A program made the translations under genes and the position numbers. Shown here piece after piece: positions 20,658 to 27,500 of a stretch of DNA of 27,500 nucleotides. The stretch covers positions 1,245,001-1,272,500 of the forward strand of contig NC_006684.1 in assembly GCF_000091045.1 (NCBI RefSeq), written 5' to 3'. Position 1 is the stretch's first letter, and the number at the start of each line of letters is the position of its first letter. Source of the DNA: Cryptococcus deneoformans JEC21. Its lineage: Eukaryota; Basidiomycota; Tremellomycetes; Tremellales; Cryptococcaceae. The notes under the pieces were generated by a model. That model saw only the letters and a list, made by a program, of their open reading frames with translations. It was not told where the DNA came from and ran no database searches.

Positions 20658-22138
20658 ATGGCGGCTGTCCCGGCTTCAAAGGTACTTGATGTGATAGCCC
20701 ACCCTCTTTTTCCCCTGTTCTTCGCGATACCCCTCTTCCTAATCTTCTTCCTCGCCTACTTTTTCGTCGCCCCGTATTTTGCTACAGAGCGCCAACGCGC
20801 TTACATCCTCTCAACTACGTCGTCATGTTTCATGACGCTGGTATCGTTACCTTTTGTTTGGAAGTATGCTCGGCATGGCTTGGGCGTGATCTATGAAGAA
20901 GGACAGAGTGGATGGATGGGAGCCTTAGGAAGAGTGGGTGTGGTCTTTTTTGCTACTTATCTGTTTTGTGAGTAACACGCACCGCGATGACATGTCCGAT
21001 GCTATACTGATCCTTGAGCAGCGGATGTGAGTTTTAGCCTGTTTTTCAGCCCTCTCCAATTTACCCCGGGCTCGTCATGTAAACTGACAATGGTTTCAGC
21101 TGGCTATAGGGTACTCCAGGTACCCCTCTCAGGTCGGATTACTTACCGGCTGGATTCATCACGCGTGCGTCATGCCTAACTGGGTGTCGTATTAAATGCT
21201 CAGACTTTTACACACAGGGTCTACATTGGTCTGATGGGTCATCTACTGAACACTAGACATTCCCCCGTCTTTCTCGTCGCAGCCATTATGGAGGTAAGCA
21301 CAACAGGAGCTCACAGCGTCGTTCAGTCTGATCATAGCCTTGTTAGCTCCCAACTTTTGATTTGGCCATGTCAAATCTCTATCCTTCTGTGAGGCATGAT
21401 TTGCGTTTCTTGATATCTTTCTTCATTTTCCGAATAGCATTCCATGCCTACTTACTCGGGGATTGTCTTCGCTCATCATCGCGCGCTGTCACGGATGGCT
21501 CCTGGGTACCTTCCATTATGCTTGCTCTTGCAGGTGCTCTTCATGTGATGTGGTTCAAAGGCGGTGTAACTGGCTATCTCAAAAGACTTGGGAGAAGCAA
21601 CGCGAAAGCAGAGAGTGTCGAGGAGCCATGTTCAACCATGGGTGAGATCTTGGACCAAAACTCGATCACCACTGGCGAGCTTGTTCTGGAGAGCCTGGAT
21701 GACTCGCCAGGGACTCCAGACGATTCACCTCTGATGACACCACGGACCCCTTCACAAACCCCTTTCGTCCTTCCTGCCATCCCTTCCATCGCCATCCCGA
21801 GTTTCCCCACACTATCAAATCTTCCCATCGTCTCTATCCCTGCCATACCTTCAATTTCCGGCCTTTCGCTTGCCGAAATCAGGGCCGCTTTGAACAAGGA
21901 AGGAGCGTTCAAGCTGAAAGGCAATGAGTTTAAGGAAGCTGTCAAAGGTCGTTGGGAAGAACACCGTGAGAAATTTGTCGAGCGCACCGGGCTATCGCTC
22001 GGGGCTATGAGGATGAGGAAACGGGGCGAGCGACAGGTCAAAGAGCACGTCGAGGAACAGACTGACGAGGGACAATTGATGACCATGTCAGTCGACGGTC
22101 ACGTTGGGGAGAACCAATTGGACTCGATTTGTATTTAG
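20658..22138 (+). CDS. TLC-domain multi-pass membrane protein, 5 exons including a 5-nt micro-exon
   Basis: TLC (TRAM/LAG1/CLN8) proteins are ER or plasma-membrane proteins linked to lipid sensing or ceramide synthesis; this one is closer in look to the TLCD4/TMEM56-type branch than to ceramide synthase. Exons: 20658-20967, 21022-21026, 21100-21164, 21218-21293, 21347-22138, giving 415 aa. The ATG at 20658 is the first in frame. Hydrophobic segments: PLFFAIPLFLIFFLAYFFVA (~18-38), YILSTTSSCFMTLVSLPFVW, VGVVFFATYLFSDLAIGY, GWIHHAVYIGLMGHLL, SPVFLVAAIMELPTF, FLISFFIFRIAFHAYLLG and IMLALAGALHVMW. The LFSD, WIHHAVYI and FRIAFHAYL blocks suit a TLC core. The five-base exon CGGAT supplies the SD residues; without it the frame breaks. 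The last ~160 residues are a soluble tail with an Ile-Pro-Ser-rich stretch and a basic region. Confidence 0.8.
21022..21026 (+). other. 5-nt micro-exon (CGGAT) in the TLC gene
   Basis: It is flanked by acceptor GAGCAG (ending 21021) and donor GTGAGT (starting 21027). Joining exon 1 (ending 20967, phase 1) directly to 21100 would shift frame and destroy the WIHH segment, while including CGGAT restores it as LFSDLAIGY. Confidence 0.75.
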
Positions 22139-23092
22139 CATTTAGGATATACACTCTCGTCGTATGAGGATAAGGGAAATTGTTCGTCATTCATATGTAA
22201 GTTTAGGTTTAGACAAGGTGATGTAGATGGTTAAAGAGAGGGGATAAGACCTGCTACTGACTACTATTTGGTTACCGCCTTGCGAACAGACCATGCCATT
22301 CTCCTACGGGGAGTTTATAGGTATGGAGAACAACTAATCCACGCTTTGAACAAAGAAATCTCATGTTCAATCAACTTTCCTTTGGCCCACCAGAAGATGT
22401 CATTTCACATATTCACGCAAGGGCCGAGCGCTTAGCTTACGGCACCGCGGTCTGTTGAATCCGTGAATCGAACCAGGCGCAGAAGAACCAACAAGACGTA
22501 CAAATCCAATAAAAGATAATAATGTAGTTTGCGCGGCTATGATATAAGTCTAGTTGCAATGGTGACAAAATATACTACTTCCTAGCAACTCAACAAAGAG
22601 CGAATGATGGATGCTTGCTTATTGAGAGCGCGCCGGTACAAATAACTCCTGGTCGTCCACCATTAAACGCGACGAGAGTCAGCAGCATCGCGGCGTCTCT
22701 TCTGCTGATGTTGTTGTCAGTCCGCATCTTGCTTATGATGCGTATATATATGGTGGATCAGCTTTTGGTCTTTCCAGCGTGGCTTGAGTCAGCACCTTGT
22801 CCTTGCTGACATTCAAATGAATATTCCGACAGGATTAATTCCATGCATATAGAATGCGGTAGAAGGGTGCTTTTAACGACGTGGACGGAAACGATGCGGA
22901 TGATTACGAAAGTCAAAATTACCCTGTTTAGCGGCGGACACACCTTTGTGCCTGAATAATCCGTCAGTTTATGCGTCAGCATTCCCAGCAGTCGCTCAGA
23001 AGCCACAAACAGCAGCGACGGCCGCCCTGTAAACGTTTTAAATATCCACGTACAAACCTTCATTTCCATCTATTCGCAGAGAAAATTGCATC
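22139..23092. other. Long intergenic region TLC gene-YCP4-like gene (954 bp)
   Basis: This is the largest gap in the window. No ORF here has protein features. A TATATATAT stretch lies at 22743-22751 and a TGAGTCA (AP-1/Gcn4-type) site at 22785-22791. TCAGCAG (22679-22685) and CTGCTGA (22702-22708) form a weak inverted repeat. A GGTTCGATTC string on the minus strand (22465-22474) resembles a tRNA T-loop, but no cloverleaf fits around it. It probably contains a long promoter and leader for the downstream gene. Confidence 0.45.
22743..22791 (+). promoter_or_regulatory. Possible TATA box and AP-1/bZIP site upstream of the YCP4-like gene
   Basis: TATATATAT at 22743-22751 and TGAGTCA at 22785-22791 lie 300-350 bp before the start codon. 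bZIP control would fit a quinone reductase of the oxidative-stress class, but this is inferred from short motifs that can occur by chance. Confidence 0.25.
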
Positions 23093-23190
23093 ATGTAAGT
23101 ACCCTACCACATAAGTTGTCGCTGCGAGTGAAAGACTCGCCTAGTTGTCCGACGGAGCAGGATATCGCAGCTGACCGGCGAAATCACAGG
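23093..23190 (+). other. Intron-split start codon (AT|G) with start-stop in unspliced RNA
   Basis: The genomic ATGTAAGT at 23093-23100 places the donor GTAAGT on the G of ATG. The acceptor CACAG ends at 23189, and G at 23190 restores ATG followed by TCC ACC AAG. Unspliced RNA reads ATG TAA, an immediate start-stop. No ATG was seen in the 90 bp before it. Confidence 0.75.
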
Positions 23191-24770
23191 TCCACCAAGC
23201 CTGTCATTGCTGTTATCTACTACTCGACCTATGGTCACATCGCTACCCTCGCCGAGGAGGTTATCAAGGGCCTCGAGTCTACCGGTGCCATCGTCAAGCC
23301 CTATGTCATGTACGTTGAACACTCTACCAATACTGCTTCGCGCAATCATGGTAATCGGTAATGTTGATACGTCGGGAAAATAGTCAGGAGACTCTTTCCG
23401 AAGAGATTTTGAAGAAGATGCACGCGGGCTCTTCCCTCAAGCCCAAGTATCCTATCATCACCCCTGACGACCTCAAGGAACTTGACGGTTTCATCCTTGG
23501 TTGCCCTACCAGGTAGGTGTCAAACACGGGACACAAATGCATAGGAGATGTTACACTAACTTGACGCGTCTACAAGGTACGGCGGTGTTCCTGCCCAGGT
23601 TGCTACCTTCTTCGATCAAACCGGTCAGCTCTGGGCTACTGGTGCCCTCGTCGGCAAGTTTGTGTCCATGTTTACTTCTACTGCCGGTCAGCACTCTGGT
23701 CAGGAGGTGAGTAGAATCTTCCAAGATACTCACTGAAAGGCATCTCGTTGACGGAAGGGCGTTTAGGCCACTACCTTGACAACCTTCCCCTTCTTTGCTC
23801 ACCGTGAGTGATTTGCTATAGTGATTAAAGGCTTGCTGACCCCTTGTAGACGGCTGTACGTCTTGTTATCTGTTTACTCAGTACTTTAGCTTATCATTAC
23901 ATTTATATAATAGTGACTTACGTTCCCATCGGTATGTCCTTTGACTTCCGACCTTGTCTTCGATCATTAATCATTCTCAGGTTATTCCAACCCTCTAATC
24001 TCTGGAGTTGAGGTAGTGAACGGAGGTACGTGTGGTGTAAGATAAAGGAGCTACCGGAAGTTGATGCCGTTTCGTTTTATCTCCCACCTTATTTCTCATA
24101 TGATTAAAAAAACTCTAATTCCACAATTTCCCCTCACCTGCCCTTCAACTGAACTTTATCAACCAGGCTCACCATACGGCGCGAGCTGCATTGCCAACGC
24201 CGACGGAAGCCGAAAGCCTTCTGCTGTTGAGCTCGAAATCGCTGAGCACCAGGGAAAGTACTTCGGTAACTTTGTCGGTACCTTTGTCAAGGGAAGGAGC
24301 GCTGCGTGAGTCCCAGCACATACTTTCTGACTTACGGTCAAGCGTGCGATCGTTGTATCTGATAGCAATGCAGCGCTGCCCCTGCTACTACCACCGCCGC
24401 TGCTAGCCAAGTTCCTCAAAAAGTCTCCGAAAAGGAGGGTTACGCTGTCGGTGACGAGACCGCTGCCGCTGGCGGTGCTGCTCCCGCCCTCGCCAATACT
24501 GGTGTTGCGAACGTCGCCACCGAGAAGACCGCTGAACCTGCCGCAGCTGCTCTTGTAGCCGACGAGACCGCCGCTGCCGAGCCTGCTCCTGCCGCTGAGA
24601 CTACCACTGCTGCTGAACCCGCTCCTGCTGCTGAAGCCACGCCCGCGGCTACCACTGCTGCTGCCACCCCTGCTACCGCTGAAAAGCCTTCTCAAACCAA
24701 GCCTGCTGCCGCAGCTGCTCCTAAAAAGAAGGGCTTCTTCTCTTGTTGTGGTGACTCTAACATTGATTAA
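23093..24770 (+). CDS. YCP4: NAD(P)H:quinone oxidoreductase, WrbA/Ycp4-like flavodoxin-fold protein, 10 exons
   Basis: WrbA-family enzymes bind FMN and reduce quinones by two electrons; yeast relatives (Pst2, Rfs1, Ycp4) associate with plasma-membrane eisosomes. Coding exons: 23093-23094, 23190-23309, 23384-23512, 23577-23706, 23767-23803, 23850-23855, 23914-23931, 23981-24025, 24167-24305, 24374-24770, giving 340 aa. The start codon is split AT|G by the first intron. Family blocks: IYYSTYGHI (FMN phosphate loop), [40 protein letters not shown] and [13 protein letters not shown], ending the ~200-residue domain. The rest is an Ala/Pro/Thr/Glu-rich linker of about 120 residues ending [15 protein letters not shown], a basic patch followed by paired cysteines that looks like a palmitoylation site, as reported for yeast Ycp4. 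The 6-nt and 18-nt exons are each required for the FFAHHGLTYVPIG frame. Confidence 0.9.
23850..23855 (+). other. 6-nt micro-exon (ACGGCT) in the YCP4-like gene
   Basis: The acceptor TTGTAG ends at 23849 and the donor GTACGT starts at 23856. It provides AC GGC T to join CAC-C and TG-ACT, producing HHGLTY, a segment strongly conserved in WrbA proteins. Skipping it removes two residues (HG) without a frameshift. Confidence 0.8.
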
Positions 24771-24971
24771 GCGGAGTCGAATGTGAGGCAATGGACAGAA
24801 GTAGTGTGGCGGAGAGCTTTAATCGAATAATGGGAAGACTTAATCATATAGAATATATTAGCAACATTCAAAATGTTATGGCTTAAATCAAAGAACAAGA
24901 TGCGCTGCTCTTCTGTTAATGTTTACATGGAGACTACAAAATGTCAACAGTCTACATAGTCTATAGATATC

Positions 24972-26234
24972 TTATTGCTTAGACAAAGCAGCAAGGTCAC
25001 CCGCCCGATTGATCACATAGGTAGGAACGACAGGACTGGGGTTTTCTCCATAAATGTACTCATACTTAGTAACCCCGCCCATAACGAGCAATGTCCTAAT
25101 ACCACTATTTATACCGAATTCAATATCGGTGTGGAGGTTGTCACCGATCATGATGGTTCGGGCTGGGTTGATGTGATGGCTATGATGAAAATCATTGAGC
25201 GACTGGAATGTATACGATTGGAAGTTGGTTATACTTACTGGGCGATTACAGCATCCATCATAGTCTTGCTAGGCTTACCAATGACGACGGGAGTCTGTTT
25301 GGCGGCGTACACAATTGGTGCAGACATGGATCCGGCGGCTATTAACTAGTCAGGCTACTACCCACATCGCCCTCAACAAACGTACCAGGGAAAAGAGAGC
25401 CACCAATAGGGAAGGTAGCGTCGGGGTTTGTAAGGATGAGCCGACACTCGGGGTTATGCAAGTATATCACAGCTTTGGTGATCTTCTTCCAGTCTTTGAA
25501 TACGCTTTGTCAGTGATCCACCAGAAATTTTGACTGTTCAAGATGTACTTATCCAGTTGTCCGCACCACATAACACAGCACCGACTGAAGGATCAGGTGA
25601 ATAGTGAGAGTAATCGATAGGAGGGGTAAATTCTCGGTCTTCGGGATCCTTAAGGTAGGTCACTGTTAGGAGGTTTTTGAAATATAGTGAAGATACTTAC
25701 AGATCCTCCAATATGCGCAATCCCCACTTCGTCAAGTTCTTCTTCAATACCTTCATGTCCAAAAACGTAGACTTTCTTATCCTTGGGGAATTTCAATACC
25801 TCGGATAGGTACACGGCCGATGCATATGCCGAGCCGAAGCACTCCTCCTACAACAGTCATAAGTACAAGGAAAAGATTTTGACACCGAATGACTTACAAG
25901 AGAAGCGTCCAAACCAAGGCTGTCAAAGTGGGCTTTAAGTTGCCTTCTTGACTTGGTTGAATTGTTAGTCACGAAGATGACCTTTTTACCTGCGTTAAAT
26001 CAGTTCATCATTCCTACGCTTAGATTCAGCTCTTTACTGACCGCTAGATCTCAGCATATCAAGCAAAACCTTGGCATTTTCAGTCAACTGGGTACCCAAG
26101 AAGAGGACCCCATCGCAATCGAAGAGGAAAGTATCAGCCGAGTCGACGAGTTGTCGGTATTCCTCGAGGGTTTTGAGGAAAGGTGGTGCGGTTTTTTCAA
26201 TGTCTATAGTCATAATAGCTGAGCCGGGTTGCAT
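24972..26234 (-). CDS. PHO13: HAD-family phosphatase, 4-nitrophenylphosphatase/phosphoglycolate phosphatase (Pho13-like), 7 exons
   Basis: Pho13/PGP enzymes dephosphorylate 2-phosphoglycolate and other toxic side products of glycolysis. Exons on the minus strand: 26234-26042, 25989-25898, 25847-25701, 25648-25549, 25493-25386, 25338-25239, 25179-24972, giving 315 aa (yeast 312). HAD motif I is FLFDCDGVLFLG with nucleophile D39, motif II is FVTNNSTKS, the substrate-cap region contains GSAYASAVYL and VYVFGHEGI, motif III Lys lies in VVIGKPSKTMM, and motif IV is MIGDNLHTDIEFG. This order (HAD class IIA) is diagnostic. An in-frame ATG at 26213 (MTIDIEK) could be the real start, giving 308 aa. Two successive introns end in AAG (at 25649 and 25494) rather than CAG/TAG. 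It diverges from SPT6 and converges on the YCP4-like gene. Confidence 0.92.
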
Positions 26235-26581
26235 GCAACCTTTCTATCTGTCTGATATAGAGTGACAAAGCGAGATCAGTTCTCGAGTTAAGAACAATGG
26301 AAAAACGAAAAGCAAAACAGCAATTGTAACAAATCCGGCCCGAAGAGAGCGACCTCCACTCGCTGTGCTTGCCACGCCTCCATATCGCCGTATTGCCGAG
26401 TGTGAGCTTGTCATCTTACAAGTCATCTATGCGTGCACTGTCCGGGGCCAATTCTATTCAGGTTACATTCCTTATTTATTTTTGAAATACATTTAATACC
26501 TAAGAGACGAGCTTGGCTTGTGCTCTAAGCTCATTACCAACTTTTTCCTTCAAAAATTACCGATCCTATTTCGAGTTAGAC
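26235..26581. promoter_or_regulatory. Divergent promoter region PHO13-like/SPT6 (347 bp)
   Basis: This is the shared upstream region of two divergent genes. An AT-rich block at 26461-26498 lies about 85-120 bp before the SPT6 ATG. No TATA consensus or known operator is clear. Confidence 0.4.
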
Positions 26582-27500
26582 ATGTCCGACAGGCCTGGCT
26601 CCGCCTCTGAAGGCGAAGGTGACGAAATCCGACCATATGGCGAAGACCGCGACTCATCTGAAGAATCCGAAGATGATGACCCCGAAGAGGCCAAGCGGAT
26701 CGCTGAAGGATTCATAGTCGATGAAGACGAGGAAGACGGAGAAGGAGAAGACGACGAGGAAGATGAAGAGACAAGGCGGAGACGAAGGAAGGAAGAGAAA
26801 CGACGTAGGAAGAAGGAAAGAAGAATGAGGAGAGAAAGAGAGGAAGCAGAGTTGTCGGAAGATGAGCTGGAACTGATAGAAGAAAATCGTGGCCTGCGTG
26901 AAGGAAGACCGTTGAAGAGACTGAGGAGGCGTAGTGGATCTGAAGGGTCAGAGAATGACAGGGCTGTGCCCACTCTTCAAGACATGTTTCGAGATGATGA
27001 AGACCGAATGGAGGATGACGACGACGATCTCATGGACTTCATTGAGGAGGACGAAGAGGATGAGGCCAACCAAGGAGAGACGGAAGAGCAGAGAAGAGAA
27101 AGGAAGAGGGCGGAAAAGTTGAAGAGGAGAGAACAGGCTAGGAGCCGTCCAGAATTGACTGGAGTAGACCGATCGTGAGTAATCCAGATATTTGTTGCGA
27201 GTAGCAAAGAACTGATTGTATGGCAGTTCATGGGATGAGATTTTTGCTGTGTTTGGCGATGGTCAAGATTACGATTGGGCGCTCGAGGGCGAGGACGGTA
27301 TGGATTTGGATGAAGAAGAAGAGGCAGCTAAGAAGGACCTCCGTCTAGAAGATGTAAGTCAACCATTGAAATAATGCTGAGACTATACTCAAACTCTTTT
27401 AGGTGTTCGACCCTGCCGAAATCAAAGCAAGGAGATTACAAGATGAAGATAAGGCTGTTGCCAACGCCGATCGACCTGAGAGGCACCAAATTGTGAACTC
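26582..27500 (+). CDS. SPT6: Transcription elongation factor Spt6, N-terminal part (runs off the window)
   Basis: Spt6 is a histone chaperone that travels with RNA polymerase II. Visible exons: 26582-27174, 27227-27353 and 27403 to the edge, about 272 residues. The start is the ATG at 26582 ([15 protein letters not shown]). The region is extremely acidic with an embedded basic KR-rich stretch ([20 protein letters not shown], likely nuclear import), as in Spt6 N-termini. The recognisable family blocks are [19 protein letters not shown] and [20 protein letters not shown] ending in DRPERHQ, which match the conserved segment preceding the Spt6 helical core. The catalytically inactive YqgF, S1 and SH2 domains would lie beyond the window. 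Confidence 0.88.

Noticed and set aside
22465..22474. tRNA-like T-loop string GGTTCGATTC on the minus strand
   Set aside because: Flanking bases do not pair as a T stem and no acceptor, D or anticodon arms fit nearby.
22758..23069. 103-residue minus-strand frame in the long gap
   Set aside because: No recognisable motif, no splice partners and it overlies the likely leader of the YCP4-like gene.
24159..24791. 210-residue Ser/Gly-rich minus-strand frame
   Set aside because: It is the antisense of the Ala-rich YCP4-like linker; GCN-rich codons give Ser/Gly on the other strand.
25339..25361. 23-nt intron in the PHO13-like gene
   Set aside because: Too short to splice. A donor at 25385 gives a normal 47-nt intron and produces the family-like FPAAGSMSAPI junction.
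26566..26973. Ser-rich minus-strand frame over SPT6
   Set aside because: It is the antisense of an acidic GAA/GAG/GAC tract; no independent support.
1..27500. A coordinated gene cluster or new defence, biosynthetic or mobile system
   Set aside because: All eleven genes match conserved housekeeping families of unrelated pathways, with no transposase, repeats at borders or composition shift that I could see.

Overview
The window looks like a gene-dense stretch of nuclear chromosome from a basidiomycete yeast. The best guess is Cryptococcus or a close tremellomycete relative. I infer this from gene structure (about 63 introns in 11 genes, most 45-60 nt, with GTRNGT donors, CTRAC-type branch sites and YAG acceptors) and from the fungal type of every protein. 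No mobile element, tRNA, rRNA, CRISPR array, toxin or virus-like gene was seen. The content is core eukaryotic housekeeping, and I found no convincing new multi-gene system. The unusual signals are in gene architecture: micro-exons, an intron-split start codon, an intron inside a CaaX box and a recent exact coding duplication.

Layout. 88-2812 (+) ELP2, the WD40 subunit of Elongator. 3226-4234 (+) proteasome alpha-2 subunit (PRE8). 4676-11391 (+) THO2, the large scaffold of the THO/TREX mRNA export complex, with an Arg/Glu/Asp-rich tail. 11807-13871 (+) a YTP1-like multi-pass membrane protein with histidine clusters. 15951-14324 (-) a type I DnaJ/Hsp40 (YDJ1-like) ending in CAQQ. 16301-18195 (+) a protein phosphatase 4 regulatory subunit 2 (PPP4R2/PSY4-like) carrying two exact 63-codon repeats. 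20300-18386 (-) galactokinase. 20658-22138 (+) a TLC-domain membrane protein. 23093-24770 (+) a WrbA/YCP4-like flavodoxin-fold quinone reductase with a lipidation-like tail. 26234-24972 (-) a PHO13-like HAD phosphatase. 26582 to the right edge (+) the N-terminal part of SPT6.

The first three genes run in one direction with gaps of about 400 bp. DnaJ/PPP4R2, galactokinase/TLC and PHO13/SPT6 are divergent pairs sharing 350 bp promoters. YTP1/DnaJ, PPP4R2/galactokinase and YCP4/PHO13 are convergent pairs. The genes do not form one pathway: tRNA modification (ELP2), mRNA export (THO2), transcription elongation (SPT6), protein folding and turnover (DnaJ, PRE8), phosphatase control (PPP4R2) and metabolism (GAL1, PHO13, YCP4) are simply neighbours. 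Exon joins were worked out by hand from splice signals, reading frame and remembered family motifs. Each complete model sums to a whole number of codons.
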